Shown here: in pieces, positions 12,242 to 21,889 of the stretch
Numbering within the stretch: position 1 is the stretch's first letter
How the letters are laid out: each line of letters begins with the position of its first letter
Assembly: GCA_963556255.1 (NCBI GenBank)
Contig: OY744604.1
Location: 28,587,599-28,651,598 of the forward strand
Reading direction: 5' to 3'
From: Allolobophora icterica
Lineage: Eukaryota; Annelida; Clitellata; Crassiclitellata; Lumbricidae
Length of the DNA stretch: 64,000 bases
Notes under the pieces: model-generated
The model's database searches: none
The model's input: only the letters and a program-made list of their open reading frames with translations
What the model was told of the DNA's origin: nothing
Translations under genes and position numbers: made by a program

Positions 12242-12480
12242 TGGGCGTGGTGGCTCAGTGGTAAGTTCGGCACCTTGTGACCGGAGGGCTGCAGGTTCGA
12301 ATCCCACTCAAGCCGCTGCGTACGGACCTTGGGCAAGTCCTTCACTCGCAATTGCTCGTGGCGCTTCGGCCTGAAAATTCCGGCACAGTATCAAATGCTG
12401 TAGTCGGGAGCGCCTTTGAGTAGTAGTTGACTTCGAGAGGCGCTATATAAATATCCGGAATAAAATAAATAAATAAATAT
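12242..12480 (+). mobile_element. tRNA-derived SINE with LINE-type 3' hairpin tail
   Basis: The head has pol III promoter boxes: A-box TGGCTCAGTGGTAAG at about 12251 and B-box GGTTCGAATCC at 12294. After a body of about 90 bp comes the hairpin GAGCGCCTTTGAGTAG, then CGAGAGGCGCTATATAAAT, and a tail of AAATAAATAAAT. The same hairpin tail ends the LINE fragments at 24440-25050 and 46215-46610, so the SINE has the sequence needed for mobilisation by that LINE. It is not a working tRNA gene. Confidence 0.88.
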
Positions 12481-12676
12481 AACAGTTCTAACGAAATGTT
12501 TGCCATCATAAGTGAGGAGCCTATTTCCTCACAATACATCGCGTATAGACCTACTAATCAGAAATATTGCGTTACTTCTATTCACCCAACTTTACATAGC
12601 CCGCTGCCAAAAACATTAAATGCCACCCGTATACAAGCTACATGTAGCGGCTTTTAAATACAAAAAAATCTGTTAC

Positions 12677-12916
12677 CTGGACAACAAGGATTGGAGTCTT
12701 CAGGCCGTTTCATAGATGCGCAGAAATCGGCAAGTTTCCTTCCTAGGGCCATTTCGCTGCAGACTCTGTGGTTTTTGTAGTTCTTGTAGATGTACTGAAG
12801 AACCGCGTTTAAGCAGTAATTGGGAAAGAAGGCAAGGAATACCCAGTCCACAGTTTGCCAGGTACTTCGTGACGATAGCATTTGCAACATTAAGATAACG
12901 AGAGAAGCAACTGCCC
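12677..12916 (-). CDS. ABCA3-like: ABCA transporter exon E15: late TMD2 helix and loop
   Basis: It starts after TTTTGAAG with GG GCA GTT (joining E14 as NITGAVASLVILMLQML), then WQTVDWVFLAFFPNYCLNAV, which matches the ABCA segment with a conserved LPNHCLG-like motif, LQYIYKNYKNHRVCSEMALG, and a Cys-containing loop DSNPCCP completed by E16. It ends at CCAG/GTAACA. The phase fits both sides (240 bp). Confidence 0.93.
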
Positions 12917-13308
12917 CTTCAAAACGACCAGAAACAAACTGTAGCCTTTACGGGTAAATTGTTATACTATGATACACTGTTGCAGAGCTAAAACTCTGTT
13001 GCCCTTAGTTCGGCTGCTTATCTCTCGTTGAAATATCCGTATTGCTGGAATTTTGCGACAGTGGAATAATGCAGGAATTTCCAGCCCAACTGACTGCGAT
13101 TATTAGCGAATTATATGATTTCGAATTACTACGATTTATTTACAACATGTACTATATTTTCAAAAAGCCTCGAATTCTTTACAAAAACATTTGATTTAAC
13201 ATAAGCGATATCAAAATGATATAAGCGATATTTTGAATCAGCGATATCTTTGCGTTTCGGTTCAGAAAGAGTGGTAAATAGCATCGTGGACATACTGTTA
13301 CTTCATAC

Positions 13309-13433
13309 CTGTTATGTTATAAATTGCGGAAAGCCAAACGAATCCGACTGACTCTTCTCCAAAAAGGAACGACATCACGTAGGTAATGGGCAACACGGAA
13401 GCACCAAATAGCATTAAACCAATGAAGATTAAC
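13309..13433 (-). CDS. ABCA3-like: ABCA transporter exon E14: TMD2 helix pair
   Basis: The acceptor TAATTTCAG precedes G TTA ATC, which completes the Trp from E13. It encodes LIFIGLMLFGASVLPITYVM, SFLFGEESVGFVWLSAIYNI and ends at ACAG/GTATGA. The hydrophobic segment plus the L(P)xxYxxSFLF pattern is the usual ABCA TMD2 motif. Length 125 bp. Confidence 0.93.
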
Positions 13434-13569
13434 CTGAAATTAATACACACATTCATAAAACAGCCATTGTCGGTTTTCGCAGATTTCACGTAAATCTTTC
13501 GCTGTCTGTTCCATCAAGTTTGAAGTAGGAGTATCAAATACTTACTGGGAGAAACCTTAATTCAAGATA

Positions 13570-13925
13570 TCTATGCTACTCACTCATTTTCTTCCCCCGT
13601 CGCTTTCTCATTCCTTCCTAATATGTTTCTTATATTTTATTCTTTTCCCTTCATCCTTCACATATTGTCTTCATCCTTCTCGTCTTCATAACATTCACAA
13701 TTGCTCTCATTTTCACAATTCTTCTCCTTTTCTTCTTTTCTTTTTCTTCTACTATTTCTTCTGCGCACTCTTCTTCTCATTAAATTCCTTCTCGTCCTTC
13801 ACCTCCTTCAGTGTCTACTCATTCTCTTTATAATCCTAGTTCTTCTTCTTCCTCTTCTTTCTATCTTCCTCGTCCGCTTGCACCTAATTCATTATTTTCT
13901 AGTTGTCTTTTGTTTCCTTTTAAAC
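13570..13925. repeat. Pyrimidine-rich (TTCTTCTC) intron stretch
   Basis: CT-rich low-complexity sequence in the intron between E13 and E14; on the gene strand it is purine rich. The plus-strand Leu/Phe-rich frames over it are artefacts. Confidence 0.7.
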
Positions 13926-13987
13926 TCACATTGTGAGCAAGATTAACGAGATGTGAAGGTTGACGTCTTTAGACATTGTATACCCAC

Positions 13988-14867
13988 CAAGAACTTTGCC
14001 AGTAACCATCGATGCGGAAACCGAGGATAACGACGATGATCAAAATGCACGGAACGAGGTAGTTGACGTAATCCCAAAAAAATGTTGCCAGCCAGAAATT
14101 GTGAAGTCTGACTCCGCTCACGAGTTGGCTGTGCTTGGACCCCAACTTTCGTTCTTTGATCAGAAAGACCAGAAAGGTGGCCAAGAGGAATGCCATTCCG
14201 AAAGACACACAGAAGGAGAAAGCGAATTCGCTTTTGTTATCCCTATGGATGAATTCTAAGACCTGCCCCGAGGAGTTCTTGGCAAGTGGGTGGTTGATGG
14301 TTTCGATCTTGTTCGTCTTGTTGCCAAAGCATTGCATCAGAGTGTTATCCAAGAACGATAAGGAGATGGCGATCGTGTGGTAGGCTTGGTTGTTGAAATA
14401 TCCGATGATTTTCAACTTTCCTACTGGGTCTTCTTCTATAGTAGCGCCGATCTGGTATTTCCAGTTGTACTGGTCTTTGTGATCTTTGCCGATCTCTATC
14501 AGGTAATCATCCATTGTGGAGTAGCCCGGGTCGATTTTCTTGGAGACGGCATCACTCTGCATTGAAACAAAAGTTTCATAGCAAGATGCCAGTCTCTGGG
14601 CGTTTGCAGTTTGAGATCGAACCTCATATGGAGTGATTGGACGTTTGAATTGGGTTAGGTCAAGGGTTAGACGTGGGGAATCATTGTTTCTTGTCGGATC
14701 GTGAAGGGTTAAGCAGGCAATTATGGTGAAAAGGACTGGAGTTAGAATCTGGCACAATGTAAGTACATAGTTTCGGATGGAATGAATTAATCGCTTGTAG
14801 AACATGGCACGGAGTTGGAGATTCTGGAATCTCCAACCGGTTTCCATCCGATATTGCACTTCAGCAT
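13988..14867 (-). CDS. ABCA3-like: ABCA transporter exon E13: TM7, second extracellular domain, following helices
   Basis: This is the largest exon at 880 bp. After TTTCAG it reads VQYRMETGWRFQNLQLRAMF, the membrane helix YVLTLCQILTPVLFTIIACL, an extracellular domain of about 140 residues (with KIIGYFNNQAYHTIAISLSF, close to the FNNQAYHS motif of ABCA3), then helices FAFSFCVSFGMAFLLATFLV and DYVNYLVPCILIIVVILGF with the motif HSQLVSGVRLHNFWLATFFW. It ends TCTTG/GTGGGT, which matches E14. Its first codon needs one base from a preceding exon that I did not find; direct joining to E12 would create a stop. Confidence 0.95.
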
Positions 14868-15165
14868 CTGAAATTCATCATCAGGCCTTCTAGTACAACG
14901 TGAGGATGTTAATTGTATTGCAACAAATGATTGACGTGTAGTGTGGTGTAATGTTATTTAGGCTGATTCATGTGCAACGCAAGACCTGTTGTAATTTGTT
15001 TTGTGAGATGAAGTGTGAAGTTGACAATGTCTTGCTTGCAGTTGAATTGTGTGGAATGCAAATTGCGCAATACTTAGTATACAATTTTGAGATATTAGTT
15101 CAAGTAGACTACGCTTCATTCTAATATATGAAAGTTTTCTTGCTGGTTCAAGTATAGTTTTAGTG

Positions 15166-16484
15166 CAGGCAATTTACAGCTACACCTGGGCAAAATTGCT
15201 TCAGAAGTTTTTTAAACGGTTTCCTGCTCAGGAACCATTGCTGAATAACTTATTCAAAATCCGAAGAAATCGGAACACGGGAACATCCCCAAAAAGAATT
15301 TCAAAATGACGGATTTGCTCTTTCACCAGAAATACCAATTATAATACCAATAATTTGCAATTAGACCTGGTAAAAATTGCTTCAGATTTGCTGTTTCATA
15401 AGAAATACCAATTAAACTAATTTACACTTTAATCCTGTACTTGGCCTGTGCACACGTTTGCTATTGAGGACTATCTCACTTCCACTTAGTCAGTGGGTCC
15501 CTAGACATGAAAAATCAGGGAGGTGCTTGTCGGCCACGTTGCCACGAATGACCCTATGGCCAAATCCAATATGGCCGCCGTCGACCATATTGGAAAATTC
15601 ACCTATTTAGTTTCTTTAAAGTATGTGCACGTGTAATGCCTATAATTTTACTGATTTCGGTATGTAGAATTCATTTCTGATATTGTTTTCGCCAATCTGG
15701 GTCGTCTTCACCTAATAACCTTGAAAGGTTGTGGACAAGGTCATTTTGTTAAATCGATCACGCCATCAATCGAACTTTCCATCATTCTGTAAATGTAAAC
15801 TTTCGTGTGACAGGTAGACCTCTAAGCTAAAGATAGGCTGACACCAGCCAAGGACAGGGAGACCCCTAAGCTAAAACTTATGTGAAGATGATCCAGAATG
15901 GCGAAAACAATATCAGAAATGAATTCTATATACCGAAATCAGTAACATCGATGTCGGCCATATTGGATTTGGCCATAGCGTCATCCGTGGCAACGTGGCC
16001 GACAAGCACCTCGCTGATTTTTCATATCTAGGGACAGAATGACTAAGAGGAAGCGAGAGTATCCCCCCAAAAGCAAACGGGTGTACAGGCCACGTACAGG
16101 ATTAAAGTGTAAATTTTATTGGTATTTCTTATGAAACAGCCAATCCGCCATTTTGAAATTCATTTTTGGGGTTGTTTCTGTGGTCGGATTTTGTTGGATT
16201 TGGAATATATGATTCAGCAATGGTTCCTGAGCAGGAAACCGTTTAAAAAGCTTCTGAAGCAATTTTACCCAGGTCTAGTTGCAAATTATTAATATTTTTA
16301 TTGGTATTTCTCATGAAACAACCAATCCGCCATTTTGAAATTCATTTTGGGGGGTTTTCCCGTGGTCAGATTTTGTCGGATTTTGGATATGTTATTCAGC
16401 AATGGGTCCTGAGCAGGAAAACGTTTTAAAAGCCTTTGAAGCAATTTTGCCTAAGTTGAAGGGAAATTTGAGCTAGATTGCCTG
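15166..16484. mobile_element. Foldback (long inverted repeat) element, non-coding
   Basis: Ends read CAGGCAATTTACAG at the left and AGATTGCCTG at the right. Left-arm landmarks (CTGGGCAAAATTGCTTCAGA, AGGAACCATTGCTGA, GTCAGTGGGTC, GGCCACGTTGCCACGAATGA, CAATATGGCC, ATTTCGGTATGTAGAATTCA) return as reverse complements in mirror order on the right. The centre is at about 15790-15880. Each arm carries a partial duplication of its outer block (about 15355 and about 16290). No matching target duplication is visible. A one-arm relative is at 9757-10340. Confidence 0.85.
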
Positions 16485-16845
16485 GACTATTTGACAGTTT
16501 TAGGAAGAGTGTGGAGTTGACTTTTCTAAGTAGGCCTGCTTTAAGCATTAGTTTAAATCAAAGCAGTCCAACCATCAGTGCTAACGGCCGGAGAATAGGA
16601 AATGTGGTTTTGTGAATCTGAAGCCCGAAACTGATTGACTTGGGATCTGATATATATGGGTAATTCTGTAACCAAGAAGTACGCCTATTTAGAGTTCGAA
16701 AGCGATGAGAGTAAGGGTGCTGCTTCAAATGACATCAGATATAACGACTGCCCTGTTAGTTTTAGGACTATGCTTCCCGTGTTCACCAACCAACATTCAA
16801 AGAGAGCATATTTGCATGGAACCATTGGGAAATTCTAGGTAGGGT

Positions 16846-17275
16846 AAAGTGGGGTAATTTCGGCATGGATGTAATTTCGGCACCCCCGAGTAACCGGGAA
16901 AATATCGTGCAGCAATAAAGCTGTATGATGTGACGTCATAGGTCTGGACGGTGTAATATGGAAAAAGTTATAAAACCTTATAAGAATCGTATTTTTAGGA
17001 CGACTGGTGAGTCATTTTCGTTTTGATGCATTTTGTTAACTGTATTTCAATTCAGGGACATCGTTACTAACAATTTGGTATCGCTCCTATAAATAAATTA
17101 AATGATTTTTCTCCACATTTGAATATTGCACTGCAGAACCCTGTATAGCAGCTGATAATTTTTTCTATGTACGGTCAGAATAATGCCTACCTATGAGGTA
17201 ATTTCGGCATTCAACTCTTGTCTAATTCCGGCAGTGACGAAATTTGCTCTAGGGTAGTTCCGAAATTACCATTCT
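16846..17275. repeat. Candidate short repeat with GGTAATTTCGGCA motifs
   Basis: TAGGGTAAAGTGGGGTAATT at the left end, further GTAATTTCGGCA motifs near 16870 and 17200, and GGGTAGTTCCGAAATTACC near 17255 in partly inverted form. This looks like a small DNA-transposon derivative, but I could not define borders or a target duplication. Confidence 0.4.
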
Positions 17276-17279
17276 GTCT

Positions 17280-18035
17280 TGCTTCAGTTGGCCACGTTTA
17301 AATAGCCTTCTTAATTCTGTCAGCATCCGTTGCATAGTTAAAATGCACGAGTATTTGCACAGGTAAAACGGATGATTGGGTGAGATAACTGAGCCAAGCA
17401 ATAAATGTGGACGATATGTTCAGTGGTCGAACAATGACACCAGGTTAGCACTAAGGGCTAAAATTATTCTTATTATCCTCCAGTAGTATTGTTTTTCACA
17501 ATTACAGAGAATGGTTGTCAAATTATTTTTACAGGATTTATACTTTTTAAAGGATTCGGTAGTTTTGAGTTTTAAATGTTGTCTATATAAGGAATTTTTC
17601 TGTTAGCATGCTTTTAGTAGGGAGGCTGACAGCCAAGGTTTCTTTTGAGTGCAGGAGACGCCGGAAAATGCGCCGGCCGTCTGTCCCGTGGATTGGTTGC
17701 ACTATCAAGTTGGCTGTGGAAATTTATAAGAACTTCTTGAATCGTTAATCAGGTTTTGGTTAGGCCTACACGTCAGTGGCAAAAGTAACGCTGTATGTTC
17801 TCAAGCCCAGAACTTTTCCACTTTCTCTCTATCTGACGACGTGCCGTGTTTGCCTGGTTGCTTCAGGTAAAAACTATCTAGTGATAGGTTTGGATGGTCG
17901 AATGTAGGCAGGTCCTAATCGGAGCGATTTTGTCCAAGGGGATGTCACCATTCTTTTCGTTGTTCCGCGAAATCGTCGGCACTCTTTGCAGGAGCAGTGA
18001 ATAGTTCGGAATCTAGGAGCAAGTCGTTAAAGGTT
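17280..18035. other. No recognised feature (intron 12)
   Basis: Unique-looking sequence. A minus-strand frame near 17945-18154 was examined as the missing linker exon, but neither frame nor splice phase fits. Confidence 0.5.
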
Positions 18036-18040
18036 AAAGT

Positions 18041-18117
18041 ACTAGTATGGCACGTATTCCGTTTCAACAAAGCAGTGCTTTTATGAAACGGAATACGTGC
18101 CATAGGCCCTACTAGTT
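18041..18117. repeat. Strong hairpin with about 19 bp perfect stem
   Basis: TGGCACGTATTCCGTTTCA at 18048-18066 is followed after about 17 bases by its exact reverse complement at 18084-18102. Outside a small bulge the flanks ACTAGTA and TACTAGT pair as well. The function is unknown. Confidence 0.85.
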
Positions 18118-18232
18118 GGCGGTGGCAGGAAGACGTCATGATATTCCACAGCATGAGTTTATGATCAGAGACAAGACCAGCATCGCTCGTCTGTATATCG
18201 TAGACTGTTGTGAGATCATCTATCTACGTATT

Positions 18233-18300
<68 letters not shown>
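18233..18300. repeat. (GT)n microsatellite
   Basis: About 30 GT units. Confidence 0.97.
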
Positions 18301-18303
<3 letters not shown>

Positions 18304-18984
18304 GTGTGTGTGCGCGTGAAATCCGGAGGTGAAAGAACAAATTCATTAGAATTCTACTAGCTAATCAAACAGTAGGAAACATTTCTCTACTGGATAGCTA
18401 ACTAAAAGATAGCTAATGCTTTGGCGCCCGACTGGTCAGGTCAGACGGGCGATCAATGAAGAAATATAAAAAGGTAGAAATTAACGTAACTGTTCCCGAT
18501 TTTTCCTGCATCTGCCGCAGCGCTCATCCTTGATCCGCCTTTCAGTGTAGACGAATCATTTACTCTGTATTCAAATAATCAACACAATTCACGTCTCTAA
18601 TAGCAGCATCGGTACTTGCTACCATTAAAAAAGTGATCAGTTGAATGTGTGTTGGAATATATATACAGAAACATACTTCACAAGTATAAACGGGAATCTG
18701 ATAAAGGCATTTAATACTATTCTGGTCGTTTGGACCTCGCTCATATACTACATGTGCGTAACCTAAACTTTTTAGTCGATTACTATACACATAGGCCTAA
18801 GTAATAATAACAGAACCGTGTCCTTAATGCTTGTGGCAATGAGTAAAGTTACAATATTTGAAATTTTCTCACTCTGTTATGAATATGATATTCTGCGTTA
18901 CATCACAGAAGGGATAAAGTTATATTTGTCAGTTTCGCAGCTGTCTGTCCGTAGTTTTTGTTTTTGCATTTTCTGCTTTTGTGG

Positions 18985-19001
18985 TGATTAATAATAATAA
19001 T

Positions 19002-19086
<85 letters not shown>

Positions 19087-19282
19087 GTATTTATTCTTTA
19101 ATTAAGCGCCTGCAAACGCACTGCGCTGTACATGTACATGTTATGCGATAAATCTTAGCTACTAACAGAACAGACAGCCTGCAAATTGCAGCCTACAAAG
19201 CATGTCCGCCTATGGGACTCGATCTCTGTACCTCTCGCACTCTACACCAGATGTCATCCAATGCGCTATCGTATCCGAAGCA
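18985..19282 (-). mobile_element. tRNA-derived SINE, second family, with (ATT)n tail
   Basis: Read on the minus strand, the head at about 19282-19205 has A-box TAGCGCATTGGATGACATCT and B-box AGATCGAGTCC. The 3' body reads TACAGCGCAGTGCGTTTGCA then GGCGCTTAATTAAAGAA, and the tail is an ATT array of about 100 bp (18985-19086). The copy at 48358-48680 has the same arrangement, with GGCGCTTAATTGAAGAA before its own ATT tail. Confidence 0.8.
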
Positions 19283-19736
19283 ATTGGTTACTTGAGATGT
19301 GCTCTAAATAGACCCTACTGGCGTTGCACCGGTTTCTGGCTTCTGTTAAGTAATGAGAAGCATTTGAATCTCGTCCGCAATTTATTCAGTGCAATTTTTA
19401 CTATCTGTCGATTGACTTTTTTAACGCGAGTTCACTCGAAGCGACCATCGACTGATGTATTGGGCGTTAGGCTTTTATAAGACCGCTATGAAGGTCATCA
19501 GATAAGACTAGAATGCGTTAGATTAGCTTAGATTATATTAGATAAGATTTCTTATCTTATCGCATAAAGTAGTGGAAACAATGCCATGTGTATTGTTGTA
19601 TGCTATGTTAGTCCTGTTAAGTTATGACTTTTTTCAGTTTCTTATGAAAAGCAATGTGAGAATCGTATAGCAGTAATTTAACTAACAGTTGCGTCAGATG
19701 AGGAAAGCTCATCATATATTCTATGCAAAGACTGAC

Positions 19737-19986
19737 CTGAGAAAGACATCTTCCATTGTCGGGACAGAAACTCCGAAACTTTCGATGCCGAGGTTTCCGC
19801 GATCTGTCTCAAGCGTCTTGAAGAGTCCCTCGAAATTTGAGGCCTCATTACTCGGCAGAGCGAACCTAACCTCCTCAGCCTCATCGCTGACCATGTGGGC
19901 CATGGGAATGTGAGTCTGTATAACATCACGCAGTTGATCCACATCACAAGTGGACGTCTTCACTATCGTCAGAGGATATTCAACGC
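19737..19986 (-). CDS. ABCA3-like: ABCA transporter exon E12: end of NBD1 domain
   Basis: The acceptor TTTCTGAAG precedes GC GTT GAA, which completes KYG from E11. The exon encodes VEYPLTIVK, then the regulatory segment with EAEEVRFALPSNEASNFEGL and LGIESFGVSVPTMEDVFLR, closely matching the ABCA3 region that ends TTMEEVFLRV. It ends at CTCAG/GTCAGT. The following linker exon was not identified. Confidence 0.94.
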
Positions 19987-20280
19987 CTTCAGAAATCATT
20001 ATTATTAGTAGTACTTAGACTAATAGCAAGAATAGATTATCAATAATTTTGCTGATAATTTGAAATTAATATTTTTCTAAAAAATTAATTTTTTAATCAT
20101 GTGCCATTCATTTACAAAGCCATGCCATTATGTGCGTGTATGTATGTATATATATATATATATAATATAATTATATATAATATATATATTCTAAATAATT
20201 AATTATTTATTTTTTTAATCATGTGCCATGCATTTATAAAACTATGCCATTATGTATAAATATATATAAATATATATATA

Positions 20281-20465
20281 TATCAATCAATCAATCAATA
20301 TCCTTTATTGGCATCAACGACAGTATTTGAACATATCCTGCGAGTGATTACCATAAGTAATCGTCGGTATATGCTAGGTCACAGTACAAGGCAAAAGGAA
20401 AATTCAGAATCGTTTTTTAACTAACATTTTGAAGTCGTTAAGAGTACTTTACTCATATTAACATA
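20281..20465 (-). mobile_element. LINE 3' end (minus strand), distal part with (ATTG)n tail
   Basis: Read on the minus strand it ends AATAAAGGATATTGATTGAT plus further ATTG units. This is the 3' end of the LINE whose protein end lies at 20798-21110, now split by the insertion 20466-20785. The same ATTG tail ends the LINE at 49187-49980. Confidence 0.6.
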
Positions 20466-20785
20466 GGCGTAATTTGTGGGGGGTACGAGGGGTACCCGTA
20501 CCCCCCACTTTTTGGACTGGGGGTACTGTACCCCCCACTTTTTAAACAATGTCAATCAATATTTTTGTTATTGTGCCTTCCCAGAGAATGCAGTCTCCGC
20601 CAAAAGTGCGAAAGTACTTAGATACACAGGTAAATCGAGAGCCAAAATTAATGAGAATACTGACAGCGAATATGTTCAAAATGGCCACCATGCGAAAAGC
20701 GAAAGTGGAGAAGAAATTGGTACCCCCCACTTTTTAGACCAAAGTATTGGTACCCCCCACTTTTTCGACTAAAGTTACGCCCCTG
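20466..20785. mobile_element. 320 bp insertion with GGTACCCCCCACTTTTT motifs and 12 bp target duplication
   Basis: CATATTAACATA occurs on both sides (20454-20465 and 20786-20797). The insert begins GGCGTAATTTGTGGGGGGTA and ends AAAGTTACGCCCCTG, so its ends are roughly inverted. GTACCCCCCACTTTTT occurs four times inside. No coding sequence is apparent. It sits inside an older LINE. Confidence 0.85.
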
Positions 20786-20797
20786 CATATTAACATA

Positions 20798-21079
20798 ATA
20801 ATGTCTTTAGTACCTGGTTAATAAAACATAGGACTGTCATCAACAGCAAATGGCATCCCCTATGGGATATTACTCCCACTAATGCAGGGATGCCAATATG
20901 ACAATGCACATAATTTAAGTTAATGGAGTAGGACTGATGTATCTTTGACGATTCATATTACAAACTCAGGTGAGTTGCAAAGAGTGAGCCTTAAGTGTCA
21001 TATTATTGCTTATTCTTATGTCAAGGGGTAACGAATTCCAAATGGATGGATCCATAGATTTTATAGAAAAGAATCTAAC

Positions 21080-21110
<31 letters not shown>
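20798..21110 (-). mobile_element. LINE protein end (minus strand), proximal part
   Basis: The minus-strand frame gives MDPSIWNSLPLDIRISN, the WNSLP-type motif near the C-terminus of LINE reverse transcriptases, followed by 3' UTR. A TA repeat at 21082-21112 adjoins it. Confidence 0.6.
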
Positions 21111-21116
<6 letters not shown>

Positions 21117-21224
21117 ATTATCTTTGTATTGTAGCGAAATTGGGGGGGGGAGATCGGCCTCCATCGCTGACCCTGATACAGTGAAAAATTCAATTCAACT
21201 AAAAGAAGGGGAAGAGGGCCTTGA

Positions 21225-21805
21225 CGCCCTTTGGGGTCTCCCTGGGGCACTGATGCCCAGCCGAAGACTTGGCCGATGTGGCCTAGTCCCTTCGATGAAT
21301 TCAAGGGGGACCTCGACGCTCTTTAGTGTCTCCCTGGGGCACTGATGCCCAGCCGAAGACTTGGCCGATGTGGCCTAGTCCCTTCGATGAATTCAAGGGG
21401 GACCTCGACGCTCTTTAGCGTATCCCTGGGCACTGATGCCCAGCCGAAGACTTGGCCAATGCGGCCTAGTGCCTTCGACGAACTCAAGGAGGGGGGTAGC
21501 GATTGAGGCGCGCAAAACCAGCGGGGACCTCTATGCCTTACGCTTATCCCTGGGGCACTGATGCCCAGCCGAAGACTTGGCCGATGTGGCCTAGTCCCTT
21601 CGATGAATTCAAGGGGGACCTCGACGCTCTTTAGCGTATCCCTGGGGCACTGATGCCCAGCCGAAGACTTGGCCAATGCGGCCTAGTGCCTTCGACGAAC
21701 TGAAGGGGGGGGTAGCGATTGAGGCGCGCAAAACCAGAGGGCCTTGACGCCCTTTAGTGTCTCCCTGGGGCACTGATGCCCCGCCGAAGACTTGGTCGAT
21801 GCGAC
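21225..21805. repeat. About six tandem units with palindrome GGGCACTGATGCCC (LTR U3)
   Basis: Units of roughly 92-125 bp contain CTCCCTGGGGCACTGATGCC, CAGCCGAAGACTTGGCCGAT, GTGGCCTAGTCCCTTCGATG and GACCTCGACGCTCTTTAG. Unit starts are near 21238, 21330, 21421, 21546, 21640 and 21762. They lie upstream of the TATA box, where LTR enhancers usually are. Confidence 0.9.
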
Positions 21806-21880
21806 CTGGTGGCCTACGATGAACTCCCGGAGGGAGGTAGTGAGGGAGGGGTTTTCGCGCGCTGGGGCCCCTCTGAAAAG

Positions 21881-21889
21881 TATAAAAGG
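21881..21889 (+). promoter_or_regulatory. TATA box of the solo LTR (TATAAAAGG)
   Basis: TATAAAAGG with an initiator-like GTCAGTTGCC about 30 bases downstream (near 21911), at the end of the U3 repeats. Confidence 0.65.

Noticed and set aside
12242..12313. Possible functional tRNA gene (A and B boxes)
   Set aside because: The sequence does not close into a clean tRNA and continues into a SINE body and a LINE-like tail; the same holds at 48358 and 19205-19282.
17945..18154. Missing ABCA linker exon on the minus strand
   Set aside because: The frame with protein-like composition does not match the required entry and exit phases, and the acceptor near 18014 gives another frame.
21225..21805. 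CRISPR-like array of regular repeats
   Set aside because: The spacers are themselves repeated, the unit is a roughly 100 bp LTR enhancer-type repeat in a eukaryotic solo LTR, and there are no cas genes.
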